Positions 41,972 to 51,313 are shown, counted from the stretch's first letter. The stretch is 64,000 bases of DNA from Marinimicrobium sp. C6131 (GCF_026153455.1 NZ_CP110629.1:3658001-3722000), one strand, 5' to 3'. The notes: a model not told the origin generated them from the letters alone. Made by a program: numbers and translations.

Positions 41972-42520
41972 TTAGGAATTGCCGTGTTGGTTTATCAATT
42001 TTTCGGCTTGAATCAATAGATCTTCCAACGGCGCTTCAATGGCTAGCGAGAAAACGTCTTCTTCATCTGCCGGGACCTCCAAGGTTTCCAGTTGGCTATC
42101 CAACAGGCTGGGAGGCATAAAATGATCGTTACGTGCGAGCATACGTTGCGCCAAAGTCTCCCGCTCACCGGTCAAGTGAAGGAATATCACGGGTAAACCG
42201 CAATGACGCAAAGGCTCACGGTGGAACTTTTTAAGACCGGAGAAAGCAAGAATGGCTGGCTTGTTGTCTTCGGCGTGTTCTTTAAGTTCTTGACAGATAG
42301 CCGATATCCAGGGTTTTCGCATGTCATCGGTCAAGGGCTTTCCTGAGGCCATGTGCGCACGAGACTCAGCGCTGTGAAAATCGTCGGCGTCCAGGAAGCG
42401 CCAATTCAGGTGGCCCGCCAGCGCCTTTCCAAGAGTTGTCTTGCCAGATCCTGACACGCCCATTACCACGATCAAAACAGGAGTGCGTGACTCCTTCGGG
42501 AGGTTTGAAGAGGTTGTCAT
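41972..42520 (-). CDS. gntK: Gluconokinase
   Basis: A 182-residue cytoplasmic kinase: gluconate plus ATP gives 6-phosphogluconate. It has a P-loop VMGVSGSGKTTLGKAL and the GntK-specific DADDFHSAESRAHMASGKPL, then the lid region ARNDHFMPPSLLDSQLETLE. I chose the ATG at 42518-42520; upstream frame has no ribosome site. It lies downstream of mannonate dehydratase on the same strand (113-bp gap). In this context it may act on gluconate derived from the oxidised sugar rather than on KDG, which needs KdgK. Confidence 0.92.
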   Translation of the reverse strand: MTTSSNLPKESRTPVLIVVMGVSGSGKTTLGKALAGHLNWRFLDADDFHSAESRAHMASGKPLTDDMRKPWISAICQELKEHAEDNKPAILAFSGLKKFHREPLRHCGLPVIFLHLTGERETLAQRMLARNDHFMPPSLLDSQLETLEVPADEEDVFSLAIEAPLEDLLIQAEKLINQHGNS

Positions 42521-42633
42521 AGTCAAAAGCCTGTTTGCGTGTAATGCCACCTCTACAGCTCTTCTCATGTAGCCAAGACTCGCTGTAAAGGGATCGGAAG
42601 GCTGGCCTGGTAAGCCAGCCTTATCCAAAGTAC

Positions 42634-43842
42634 CTACCAATTATAAAGCGTGCCGTCTTCAAGCCGATTTACCGGCAGGTAGGCGCGTTTGTATGGGTAG
42701 CGAGCGGCCAGTTCCTCATCAATGTCCACGCCATGCCCCGGAGCGGAGCCGGCGTGAAGGTAACCATCCTCAAAATGATAATCGTGCGGGAACACTTCGT
42801 TCGTTTGTTCTGTGTGCCGCATGTACTCCTGAATGCCAAAATTGGGAACCCAGGTATCAAAATGTAGAGCCGCTCCCATGCAAATGGGGGATAGATCTGT
42901 GGGGCCGTGACAACCGGTCCGCACATTGTACAGGTCGGCCAGGTTGGCAATGCGGCGGAAATGGGTGATGCCGCCAGCGTGAACGACGGTGGCCCGGATA
43001 TAATCAATCAACTGCTCCGAGAACAGCTGTTGACAGTCATAGATAGAGTTGAAGACTTCCCCGACGGCAAGAGGGGTTGTCGTGTGTTGGCGGATCAACC
43101 GGAAGTTTTCCTGATTTTCCGCCGGTACGGCGTCTTCAAGCCAGAACAGGCGGTAGGGTTCCAGGTCTTTACCCAAGCGTGCCGCCTCAATGGGCGTCAG
43201 GCGGTGATGGGCGTCGTGCAACAAATGATGCTCAAAGCCAAACTTCTCCCGAAGCTTATCAAACAACTTGGGCACATGGTTCAGGTACTTTTCGGTTGAC
43301 CAAACCTGCTCGTCAGGCAGGCCGACATCGGCAGGCTCATAAAACATCTTGTCCTCGGTCACCCCATAAATGGAAGGAATGCCGGGAACCCCACACTGAG
43401 CTCGGATCGCTTTATATCCCATGTCGATGAACTTGGCGACTTCGTCGACGGTTTCCTCAATATCGACGCCGTTGGCGTGTCCGTAAACCATAACGCCGTT
43501 GCGCGAACGGCCTCCCAGGAGTTGATAGAGTGGTAGTCCTGCCACTTTACCTTTGATATCCCAAAGGGCGATGTCTATACCCCCGATAGCTGCCATGGTA
43601 ACGGGACCCCGGCGCCAGTAAGCGCCGCGATACATGTATTGCCAGATGTCCTCAATATCCTGGGGGTCCCGGCCGATGAGGCAGGGAAACAGATGATCCT
43701 CAAGGTATGAGGCAACGGCCAACTCCCGACCGTTAAGGGTCGCATCCCCTACACCGTAAACCCCTTCATCCGTTTCGATTTTGACGGTAACGAAGTTACG
43801 GCCAGGGCAGGTTACAATAACCTTGCAATTAACAATTTTCAT
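42634..43842 (-). CDS. manD: D-mannonate dehydratase, enolase superfamily (copy 1)
   Basis: A 402-residue enzyme converting D-mannonate to 2-keto-3-deoxygluconate. MKIVNCKVIVTCPGRNFVTV, GRDPQDIEDIWQYMYRGAYW and PVTMAAIGGIDIALWDIKGK start it. The metal and catalytic residues lie in LLHDAHHRLTP, WLEDAVPAENQ and PLAVGEVFNS, with CHGPTD and the closing LYNW (the C-terminal Trp that lines the ManD site). The exact length of 402 is that of characterised ManD proteins. A second copy at 46526 is about 90% identical. It is divergent from the GH2 gene, with two GntR-type operators between them. Confidence 0.93.
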   Translation of the reverse strand: MKIVNCKVIVTCPGRNFVTVKIETDEGVYGVGDATLNGRELAVASYLEDHLFPCLIGRDPQDIEDIWQYMYRGAYWRRGPVTMAAIGGIDIALWDIKGKVAGLPLYQLLGGRSRNGVMVYGHANGVDIEETVDEVAKFIDMGYKAIRAQCGVPGIPSIYGVTEDKMFYEPADVGLPDEQVWSTEKYLNHVPKLFDKLREKFGFEHHLLHDAHHRLTPIEAARLGKDLEPYRLFWLEDAVPAENQENFRLIRQHTTTPLAVGEVFNSIYDCQQLFSEQLIDYIRATVVHAGGITHFRRIANLADLYNVRTGCHGPTDLSPICMGAALHFDTWVPNFGIQEYMRHTEQTNEVFPHDYHFEDGYLHAGSAPGHGVDIDEELAARYPYKRAYLPVNRLEDGTLYNW

Positions 43843-43952
43843 ATTGACTCCGAGTGACTAGGTATATCGAGACTGTCGAGCTCCGTGAATGCTCTCTCAC
43901 GGGTCGTCTATAGACGTCGGCGTACGGGTCGGCGTCGCAGTGGTCTGATTTG

Positions 43953-43971
43953 TGGCCTTACCACTTGGCCA
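43953..43971. promoter_or_regulatory. GntR-type 19-bp operator before manD copy 1
   Basis: TGGCCTTACCACTTGGCCA, identical to the site at 48746. It lies 111 bp upstream of manD copy 1 in the 480-bp divergent region shared with the GH2 gene. Confidence 0.7.
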
Positions 43972-44047
43972 TAATACCAGCAGGGAGGGTGTCGTCAACA
44001 TGTTTATAGATAATATAAAACTATTTTTTTGTGGGGCGCACCTTTGA

Positions 44048-44086
44048 GCCATGCGGTTTGAGTTTGGTTTGGGCCTGATCTATTGA
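44048..44086 (+). pseudogene. Remnant of the 3' end of a GH3 gene
   Basis: CGG TTT GAG TTT GGT TTG GGC then CTG ATC TAT TGA reads RFEFGLGLIY-stop, matching the end of the GH3 protein (LFEFGAGLTY-stop at 41797-41827). Similarity continues past the stop: TATTGATNCANCGGNANAGC in both places. So a second GH3 copy once ended here, just upstream of the GH2 gene. Confidence 0.6.
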
Positions 44087-44221
44087 TGCATCGGCACAGC
44101 TACTGGTCACCTATGGGGCGCCAGGAAGGCTGAGCGCCCCTCTCTATCCCTTTTATGTCTTCCATTCCTTCGGTCATTTTTCCTCAAAACCGGTTGACTT
44201 TTGGGATTCATTTGATCATCA

Positions 44222-44240
44222 TGGTAAAGTGGTCAGGCCA
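44222..44240. promoter_or_regulatory. GntR-type 19-bp operator before GH2
   Basis: On the minus strand TGGCCTGACCACTTTACCA, 16 of 19 bases as in the site at 43953. It lies 83 bp before the GH2 start. Confidence 0.6.
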
Positions 44241-44322
44241 CCAGGCAGCGGGTGGTTTGGCCATCTTCGAAAATAACAGTTTCCGACCTGTAGGGCCGGA
44301 ATCAACAGGTGAGGTTATAACC

Positions 44323-46383
44323 ATGGGTGAGATACATAAACAGCTACTGCGAGCGGCCTTGTGCTGTTTGTGGGTGGTGGCGGCCTCAGTAGGGGCAGCT
44401 GAAGGCGGTGACGAAAACGACTCGGATAATGAGTTTTTCTCGGTTTTTCCTGATGCAGACGTTTACCCGCAACCCGCGCCATTGCTGACCAATATCTACG
44501 GTCGCGAGCGTCGCTCCCTCAACGGCATGTGGGACATTAAAGTGGATGAAGCGGGCATCGGCTGGAGAATCGGTGGATACATCAATGACCTGAACCGAGA
44601 CCAGCTCACCGGCATGGAGCTCAAAGAAACCTCGTTTGATGATCGAAGCCAGCTTAAGGTTCCCGGTGACTGGAACAGCCAGCGTGTCGATCTGGATCGC
44701 TACCGCGGAAAAATGTTCTATCACAAAATTGTGCCGATTGATAAGGAAGAAGGAAAAAGGTACTTCGTTCATTTTGGTGGCGCCAACTATGTCACTGACC
44801 TGTTCGTCAATGACGAGCTGGTGGGTCGACATGAGGGCGGCTACACCGCATTCAATTTTGATGTGACAGACCACATCAAAGACGGAGAGAATACGATTAT
44901 CGTTCGCGTCGATGCTTTTCTGGACGACAGTACCATCCCGACGATGCGCACCTCTGATTTCTGGAAATACGGTGGCATTACTCGCGATGTAAACCTGCTG
45001 ACGCTGCCTGAAAAGCATGTCAGCCAGTATCACGTATACCTGGATGATCGGGAGAGTGGGGAGATCAGGGGCTGGATTCAGTTGTCCGATAACGTTCAAC
45101 GTGGGGCTGTGACGGTAGAAATCCCCGAAGCGGGTGTCAAACAGACGGTGTCTGTGGGTAAGAACGGACGCGCTGAGTTCAGCACCCAGGCCGATCTTCA
45201 ACTCTGGAGCCCGGAAAACCCGAAACTATATGAGGTGAAAATCAGCTATGACGGGCGTGAGATCAAGGACCAGATAGGATTTAGAACCATCGAAACCGAG
45301 GGTCAGAACATCGTACTTAATGGTAAACCTGTAAAGCTCTATGGCATCAGCATGCATGAAGAAACTCCCCTGCGTGCGGGGATGGCCAACTCACCTGAGG
45401 ATGCCGAAGTACAGATGAAGCTGATTAAAGAGCTGGGTGGAAACTTCGTGCGTCTCGCTCATTACCCCCACAATGAGCACACTGTCAGAATGGCCGATAA
45501 GCTAGGGTTGATGGTTTGGAGTGAAATTCCCATTGTCTCCTTGATTGACTGGGATAACGAACACACGCAACAGGTTGCTCAAGCTCAAATTAGCGACAAT
45601 GTTACCCGGGATTTGAATCGAGCCTCTATCGTCATGTGGTCTATCGCCAATGAGACCTTTCCTCAGTCCCAGGAGCGTTTGGATTTCCTCAAGGGGCTCG
45701 CTGAAACCGCGAGGTCGTTGGATGCCAGTGATCGCCTGATCGCCTCGGCTCTGATCGGTGACTTTTCGAAGGAGTTTGAAGAGGTGGGTAACCATCTTTT
45801 GTATTCGCTGATACATGATTCAGAGCTTCCCGAGGCAGAGAAGGATCGTCTGAGAGCAATGTTTGAAAAGACCGCGCCTGACGACTTCGACAAAAATGAT
45901 GTGGTTACGGTCATGATCAAAGACCAGCTGGGTGAAGTGGTTGATATTGTTGGTTACAACGAGTATTTCGGCTGGTATTACTCCGCCTTTTTTGCCCCCG
46001 AGCTCGGGGTAGATGAGGGACTGATTCGAGATACTATGTTCAAGTTGATGCCAAAAATGCGATTCAATAACGTCTTTGGCAAGCCGATGATCATCTCTGA
46101 GTTTGGGGCGGGTGCAAAAGCCGGATTCCATTCCGAAGAGGGCGTCATCTGGTCGGAGGAGTATCAGGCCAGAGTGTACCGGGCTCAAGTGGACATGCTG
46201 GAACGAAGTGAAGCGGTTAAAGGCATGTCCCCGTGGATTCTGACGGATTTTCGTTCCCACCTTCGTGAGCTGAATGGAATCCATGAGACTTACAATCGCA
46301 AAGGTCTGATTTCTGAAACCGGTGAAAAGAAAATGGCGTTTGATGTGCTTAAAAACTTCTATCACGAGCAGCGTGATTTGTAG
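44323..46383 (+). CDS. GH2 family beta-glucuronidase-like enzyme
   Basis: A 686-residue exported protein (signal peptide LLRAALCCLWVVAASVGAA). It has the GH2 sugar-binding, immunoglobulin-like and TIM-barrel domains. The acid/base is Glu 444 in MWSIANETF and the nucleophile is Glu 593 in MIISEFGAG. The N-x-K motif that contacts the glucuronate carboxylate in beta-glucuronidases is present as Asn 658 and Lys 660 in YNRKGLIS. Together with GYNEYFGWYY this favours a beta-glucuronidase over a galactosidase. Released glucuronate would reach mannonate and the ManD enzymes beside it. The ATG at 44323 follows GGTGAGG; upstream frame crosses the operator. Confidence 0.82.
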   Translation: MGEIHKQLLRAALCCLWVVAASVGAAEGGDENDSDNEFFSVFPDADVYPQPAPLLTNIYGRERRSLNGMWDIKVDEAGIGWRIGGYINDLNRDQLTGMELKETSFDDRSQLKVPGDWNSQRVDLDRYRGKMFYHKIVPIDKEEGKRYFVHFGGANYVTDLFVNDELVGRHEGGYTAFNFDVTDHIKDGENTIIVRVDAFLDDSTIPTMRTSDFWKYGGITRDVNLLTLPEKHVSQYHVYLDDRESGEIRGWIQLSDNVQRGAVTVEIPEAGVKQTVSVGKNGRAEFSTQADLQLWSPENPKLYEVKISYDGREIKDQIGFRTIETEGQNIVLNGKPVKLYGISMHEETPLRAGMANSPEDAEVQMKLIKELGGNFVRLAHYPHNEHTVRMADKLGLMVWSEIPIVSLIDWDNEHTQQVAQAQISDNVTRDLNRASIVMWSIANETFPQSQERLDFLKGLAETARSLDASDRLIASALIGDFSKEFEEVGNHLLYSLIHDSELPEAEKDRLRAMFEKTAPDDFDKNDVVTVMIKDQLGEVVDIVGYNEYFGWYYSAFFAPELGVDEGLIRDTMFKLMPKMRFNNVFGKPMIISEFGAGAKAGFHSEEGVIWSEEYQARVYRAQVDMLERSEAVKGMSPWILTDFRSHLRELNGIHETYNRKGLISETGEKKMAFDVLKNFYHEQRDL

Positions 46384-46405
46384 GTAACAGTTGATCTCCC
46401 TTGAC

Positions 46406-46439
46406 GGGCGTACTCATATCTTCTGGTGCGCCCTTTTTT
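46406..46439 (+). terminator. Probable Rho-independent terminator after GH2
   Basis: GGGCGTAC and GTGCGCCC form an imperfect stem, followed by six T. It would partly separate the GH2 gene from manD copy 2, which lies 87 bp further on. Confidence 0.5.
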
Positions 46440-46525
46440 GGCCTATTTTTGAAAGTGTATCAACGTACATTTCCAAAAGCTGGCCCGGCTGATATTCGGT
46501 AATACCTGTTGAAGTGGTTATTTTT

Positions 46526-47734
46526 ATGAAAATTGTAAACTGTAAAGTGATTGTGACCTGTCCGGGTCGAAACTTCGTGACCGTAAAGATCGAGACTGAT
46601 GAGGGTGTATACGGGATTGGCGATGCGACACTTAACGGACGTGAACTGTCGGTCGTTTCTTATCTGGAGGATCATCTGTTTCCCTGTCTGATAGGGCGAG
46701 ATCCTCAACAGATTGAAGATATCTGGCAGTACCTGTATCGAGGTGCATATTGGCGTCGTGGACCGGTTACCATGACCGCTATTGCGGGTATAGATACGGC
46801 TCTGTGGGATATTAAAGGAAAAATTGCCGGACTTCCGCTTTATGAGTTGCTTGGCGGACGGTCACGAGATGGCGTGATGGTTTATGGACATGCGAATGGC
46901 GTGGATATTGAGGAGACGGTGGATGAGGTGGCCAAGTATATTGATCTTGGTTACAAAGCCATTCGTGCCCAGTCCGGCATTCCCGGGATTCCCTCCACCT
47001 ATGGGGTCGCCAAAGAGAAAATGTACTATGAGCCGGCGGACTCGGATTTACCCTCTGAAAACGTCTGGTCCACTGAGAAATATATGAACCATGTCCCTAA
47101 GCTTTTCGATAAGCTCAGGGAGAAATTCGGCTTCGAGCACCACTTGCTTCACGATGCCCATCACCGGCTGACACCGATTCAGGCCGCTCGCGTGGGCAAG
47201 GATCTTGAGCCCTATCGCCTGTTCTGGTTGGAGGACTCTGTTCCCGCGGAAAACCAGGAGAGTTTCCGCCTGATCCGTCAGCACACGACAACCCCCTTGG
47301 CCGTGGGGGAAATCTTCAACTCCATCTTTGACTGTCAACAACTGATCACCGAGCAACTGATTGACTATATTCGCACCACGGTGGTGCATGCCGGTGGTAT
47401 CACCCACCTTCGGCGAATTGCGAATCTGGCGGACCTGTATCAGGTCCGTACGGGCAGTCATGGCGCGACAGACCTTTCTCCCGTCTGTATGGGTGCCGCG
47501 CTGCACTTTGATACCTGGGTACCAAACTTTGGCATCCAGGAGTATATGCGCCACACCGAGCAGACTGACGAGGTGTTTCCCCACGACTACCACTTCGATA
47601 AAGGCTATCTGTACGCAGGAAGCGCCCCGGGCCATGGTGTAGATATTGATGAAAAGCTGGCCGCAAAATATCCGTACAGTCCGGCGTACTTGCCGGTCAA
47701 TCGTCTGGAAGACGGCACCATGTATAACTGGTAA
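46526..47734 (+). CDS. manD: D-mannonate dehydratase, enolase superfamily (copy 2)
   Basis: 402 residues, aligning without gaps with copy 1 at 42634 and differing only by scattered, mostly conservative changes (for example GVGDATLNGRELAVAS versus GIGDATLNGRELSVVS). All catalytic segments are kept, including HDAHHRLTP, WLEDSVPAENQ and the C-terminal MYNW. At DNA level the two differ more than at protein level, so the duplication is old or one copy came by transfer. I use the ATG at 46526 (MKIVNCKV) instead of the GTG/ATG four codons earlier. It is cotranscribed with the GntR gene (46526-48570). Confidence 0.93.
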   Translation: MKIVNCKVIVTCPGRNFVTVKIETDEGVYGIGDATLNGRELSVVSYLEDHLFPCLIGRDPQQIEDIWQYLYRGAYWRRGPVTMTAIAGIDTALWDIKGKIAGLPLYELLGGRSRDGVMVYGHANGVDIEETVDEVAKYIDLGYKAIRAQSGIPGIPSTYGVAKEKMYYEPADSDLPSENVWSTEKYMNHVPKLFDKLREKFGFEHHLLHDAHHRLTPIQAARVGKDLEPYRLFWLEDSVPAENQESFRLIRQHTTTPLAVGEIFNSIFDCQQLITEQLIDYIRTTVVHAGGITHLRRIANLADLYQVRTGSHGATDLSPVCMGAALHFDTWVPNFGIQEYMRHTEQTDEVFPHDYHFDKGYLYAGSAPGHGVDIDEKLAAKYPYSPAYLPVNRLEDGTMYNW

Positions 47735-47792
47735 TGGGGTTGAAGGTATCCAGGGATGGATTGACTCGAGAGCAGACTGATGCGATTATTGT

Positions 47793-47811
47793 TGGCCTGA
47801 CCACCAGATAT
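47793..47811. promoter_or_regulatory. Partial GntR-type operator before the GntR gene
   Basis: TGGCCTGACCACCAGATAT keeps the left 12 bases of the operator (TGGCCTKACCAC) and loses the right half. It lies 28 bp before the preferred GntR start, where a regulator often limits its own expression. Confidence 0.4.
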
Positions 47812-47838
47812 GTTAACCAACACAATAGAGCAGCGCCA

Positions 47839-48570
47839 ATGGAAATACAGGCAGTCAAAGTCCGTCGACTTTACCTCGAGGTCGCCGGTCAAATCGAGTC
47901 GCAGATCAAAGCCGGAAAAATCAAACCGGGCGGACGACTTCCCTCCGAGCGGGACCTGGCGGTTAAATTTGATGTCAGTCGGCCCACTATTCGTGAGGCC
48001 ATGATTGCCCTGGAAATTGCCGGACTGGTGGAGATCCGAACCGGGCGTGGGATCTACGTGGTCAAGCAGCGCTCGCCGCAAGAGCTGGAGGTTAGGGATG
48101 AGGGGCCGGGACCGTTTGAGATCCTTGAGGCCCGCCGCTGCCTGGAAACCGAAACGGTGGCGCTGGCGGCGGCACGGATTACCCAGCAGCAATTAATGGA
48201 TCTCGAGCTTGCCTTGCGGGAAATGGAAGACGAGGGGGCTGAAGGGAGTGTGACGGAGCGCGCCGATGAGCGTTTTCACTGCATTATCGCGGAAGCCTCC
48301 CAAAACAGTGCGCTGGCGGCCACCGTAAGGTGGTTGTGGCAGCTCAGGAATGAGTCCGAGATTAGCACTCTGTTTCACAAGAGGGTGCGAGAAGAGGGTG
48401 TGCACCCTTCTGTGAACGAGCATCGCCGAATCTTTAATGCGCTGAAAAACCGGGATCCAATTGCCGCAAAGAATGCGATGAGAGCCCATATTTCAAGGGC
48501 GTTGGAGCGGGACTGGGCGCTTTTGGATGACGGTGCTGGCAACATTGATTCTGTAGACGAAGACGACTGA
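47839..48570 (+). CDS. GntR family regulator, FadR/FCD subfamily
   Basis: A 243-residue regulator with an N-terminal winged helix (IKAGKIKPGGRLPSERDLAV, KFDVSRPTIREAMIALEIAG, RTGRGIYVV) and an all-helical FCD effector domain (FEILEARRCLETETVALAAA, ADERFHCIIAEASQNSALA, HRRIFNALKNRDPIAAKNAM, the metal-binding His positions). UxuR/ExuR and related uronate regulators belong here. I prefer the ATG at 47839, which begins the HTH domain properly; the frame opens at 47734, overlapping the manD stop. The FadR-class operators across 39.6-51.5 kb are probably its targets, with a uronate or KDG as effector. Confidence 0.9.
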   Translation: MEIQAVKVRRLYLEVAGQIESQIKAGKIKPGGRLPSERDLAVKFDVSRPTIREAMIALEIAGLVEIRTGRGIYVVKQRSPQELEVRDEGPGPFEILEARRCLETETVALAAARITQQQLMDLELALREMEDEGAEGSVTERADERFHCIIAEASQNSALAATVRWLWQLRNESEISTLFHKRVREEGVHPSVNEHRRIFNALKNRDPIAAKNAMRAHISRALERDWALLDDGAGNIDSVDEDD

Positions 48571-48634
48571 TCCCATAGGCCATTAATAAAGGTGTACTCC
48601 TCAACCTGGCGGTGCACCTGTGGCTCCTTCCCGT

Positions 48635-48645
48635 CCCCCCCCCCC
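48635..48645 (+). repeat. Run of 11 C residues upstream of the TonB receptor
   Basis: Eleven C in a row in a 444-bp intergenic region (48571-49014) with no ORF. Such runs slip during replication and can make expression phase-variable, but here it lies about 100 bp upstream of the operator at 48746, so an effect on the receptor gene is uncertain. Confidence 0.5.
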
Positions 48646-48745
48646 TCTTCGGTCTATCTATACCCTGTAATTTGCACTACCGCTCATTTTTTGTTCAAAA
48701 AAAGTACAAGCAATTGCTTGACTCCTAAGGTTTACGGGGTTAAGG

Positions 48746-48764
48746 TGGCCTTACCACTTGGCCA
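48746..48764. promoter_or_regulatory. GntR-type 19-bp operator before the TonB receptor
   Basis: TGGCCTTACCACTTGGCCA, identical to the site before manD copy 1. It lies 251 bp before the receptor start, a long leader. No other gene was seen in 48571-49014. Confidence 0.7.
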
Positions 48765-49014
48765 TATGGCCTTGGCGAGCATGCGCAAACACGCAGTCAG
48801 CATGAGGATCGGTAATCTGTCCTCGTCGCTCGACCACAAAAGGGGTAGGAGAGACTTCAATCAGCCAAGAGGCGTCTTTGGGGCGCCGTTAGGATGTTGC
48901 AGCGGGTAGTTTGTGGCGCTTTGGATAAAGCGGATGTCCACAAGAGCTGTAGCGGCGTTGGCATCAGCGAGGTTCCCACTGACGCTCTAATATTAAATAA
49001 ATGAGGCGTTAGTT

Positions 49015-51222
49015 ATGAGCGTAAACATCCTGTCAAAGAAGCGACTCAGCATCGTAGTTGGCCTGTTGAGTGCAGGTATTGGCTTTCCGGGCGCAGTCCA
49101 GGCCCAACCGCAGCTTGAAGAGGTGCTTGTCACCGCCCAGAAGCGGGAGGAGAGCGCCCAGGACATTCCTGTAGCGGTGTCGGCCATCGATAGCGAAAGC
49201 CTGGAGAATATGGGCGTGAACGATTTCAATGACCTGACCAAGGTGTCGCCGTCATTGACCATTACCCAGGGTGATCAAGCCAATAACAGTCCGATTGCAC
49301 TGCGGGGTATTGGTACTTTTGCGTTCGGCATGAGTATTGAGCCTAGCGTTGCGGTGATTATCGACGATGTGCCCGTCGCCGCGAGCGCTCAGGCCTTTTC
49401 GAATCTGGTGGATGTTGAGCGAATAGAAGTGTTGCGTGGGCCGCAGAGCACTTTGTTCGGGAAGAGCGCGTCCGCTGGTGTGATCAATATCACCACCAAG
49501 GGCCCGTCCGAGTACCCCGAAGCCACGATCGAGTTGAGTGCGACCGATGATGAAGAGGTTCGCGTGCTGGGCTCGGCGTCAGGCATGTTGACCGATACCC
49601 TGGGTGTCCGGGTCAGTGGTTATCATTCAGATTACGAAGGTCATGTTGAAAACCTGCATACCGGCAACACCATTAACGGCAAGGAAAGTAAAGGCCTCCG
49701 TTCAAAATTCCGTTGGGATGCGAGCGCGGATCTGACACTGACGCTAATTGCGGATATCAATGAGTCGGAAGATAACTGCTGTGCGTCGCCCTTCAACTAT
49801 GCATCTCCCGAAGCTCGCAATATCAACGGCGACCCTCCAGCGGTATGGCTGGAAGGTATTACACCTTCTAGAGAGAACGACCAGGTTCGAATAGATGCCG
49901 AGCCGCGAAATACTTCCGATGACTGGTCAACCACACTGAAGGCTGAGTACGACATGGGTGAACACACCCTGGCGTCCATCACCGGGCTTCGGAAATGGGA
50001 ATATACGTTTTTCCAGGATATTGATGCGACCCAGACCTTTGAGTTGAATCAATCATCTGGTTATGAAACAGATCTTCTGACGCAAGAATTTCGATTGACA
50101 TCGCCTGCATACGATAAGTTCGACTACGTGGCGGGCCTGTACTTTGAGAAAAAGGATAATTCCCGCTGGTTCCAGCGAGGCCCCGTGTTTGTCGCTGACT
50201 GGAGCGCCGAGGCGGACAATGAGATTGCTGCCGTGTTTGCTCAGGGTAAGTATTCGATCAACAACAGTCTGACCATGATTGGTGGACTGCGCTACCATGA
50301 AGAAGATATTGGTGTGAGTTTCCTGCGGCCGGGAGATGATCCTCTTACTGGCACATCTTCAGATGATGTGGTTTTGGGGAAATTGTCCCTCCAATATTTC
50401 ACTGCGGGTGATCTGATGTTCTTTGCTAGCTACAGTCAGGGTCATAAAGGTGAGGGTTATGACATTACCAGCTCCTTCTCTGAGAGCTCTGCTGAATCTC
50501 CGGTAGGTGCAGAGACCTCTGACTCTTTCGAGCTTGGTATGAAAGGTACCTTCTTGAACCGTCGGCTTCAGCTGAACACCACTTTGTTCTCAACCTCCTA
50601 TGAGGGTTTTCAGGCGCAAAGCACCGTGACTAATGCGGAGACCCAAACGCTTGAATTCAAGCTGAATAACGTGGGCGATCTGCAAACATCCGGTGTTGAA
50701 GTTGATGCAGTCGCACTTTTGACTGAAAATCTTCAGGTCGATATGGGATTGGCCTTGATCGACGCAGAAATCGACGAGTTTACCGGAGCTGATTGCTATG
50801 GCCTTCAGACGGAAGCTCAGGGCTGCGTGGATGGAAAGCAGGATTTGAGCGGCACTAAGCTGAATAACTCGCCGGATCTCAAAGTGACCCTGGGGGCAAA
50901 CTATGATTGGCGCTTCGATGACATGCCTTTTGATGGCTTCATCAACGGTTCTTATCAGTGGCAGGATGAAGTTAGATTCAGTCTGCTGAATGACCCGACG
51001 ACCTACCAGGATGCTTACGGCATATTCAATCTGAATGTCGGTATTCGCGATAAGGACGATGCCTATAAACTGACCCTGTTTGTCAACAATGTGACCGATG
51101 AGTCCTATGTGAGCGGGGCCGGACAGTCGCAAGGGCTATTTGGCGGGGAAAGCGTGCTGACCCACCAGGTGCCCCGTGCCGCACAGCGTTATGCGGGGGT
51201 GAAGCTCAAGCTCAATTTCTAG
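49015..51222 (+). CDS. TonB-dependent receptor, probable glycan uptake
   Basis: A 735-residue outer-membrane receptor. A signal peptide (LSIVVGLLSAGIGFPGAVQA) is followed by the TonB box region LEEVLVTAQKREESAQDIPV, the plug (SPIALRGIGTFAFGMSIEPS, DVERIEVLRGPQSTLFGKSA) and a barrel ending in the usual aromatic residue (KLKLNF). The form without carboxypeptidase domain and with 'AQKREE' is common in carbohydrate receptors of Gammaproteobacteria (Caulobacter-like and Cellvibrio-like). A GntR-type operator lies upstream, and a terminator and a further operator separate it from the oxidoreductase operon. The substrate is probably the glycoside handled by those enzymes. Confidence 0.9.
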   Translation: MSVNILSKKRLSIVVGLLSAGIGFPGAVQAQPQLEEVLVTAQKREESAQDIPVAVSAIDSESLENMGVNDFNDLTKVSPSLTITQGDQANNSPIALRGIGTFAFGMSIEPSVAVIIDDVPVAASAQAFSNLVDVERIEVLRGPQSTLFGKSASAGVINITTKGPSEYPEATIELSATDDEEVRVLGSASGMLTDTLGVRVSGYHSDYEGHVENLHTGNTINGKESKGLRSKFRWDASADLTLTLIADINESEDNCCASPFNYASPEARNINGDPPAVWLEGITPSRENDQVRIDAEPRNTSDDWSTTLKAEYDMGEHTLASITGLRKWEYTFFQDIDATQTFELNQSSGYETDLLTQEFRLTSPAYDKFDYVAGLYFEKKDNSRWFQRGPVFVADWSAEADNEIAAVFAQGKYSINNSLTMIGGLRYHEEDIGVSFLRPGDDPLTGTSSDDVVLGKLSLQYFTAGDLMFFASYSQGHKGEGYDITSSFSESSAESPVGAETSDSFELGMKGTFLNRRLQLNTTLFSTSYEGFQAQSTVTNAETQTLEFKLNNVGDLQTSGVEVDAVALLTENLQVDMGLALIDAEIDEFTGADCYGLQTEAQGCVDGKQDLSGTKLNNSPDLKVTLGANYDWRFDDMPFDGFINGSYQWQDEVRFSLLNDPTTYQDAYGIFNLNVGIRDKDDAYKLTLFVNNVTDESYVSGAGQSQGLFGGESVLTHQVPRAAQRYAGVKLKLNF

Positions 51223-51313
51223 GAATCTGGCGGCTACCCGTGTTCTCTCTCTCACTTGGGGTAGCTGCCCAGTGTGGAAGCCAGTCGGATTAACAGGGAT
51301 GTGCACACTTTAT

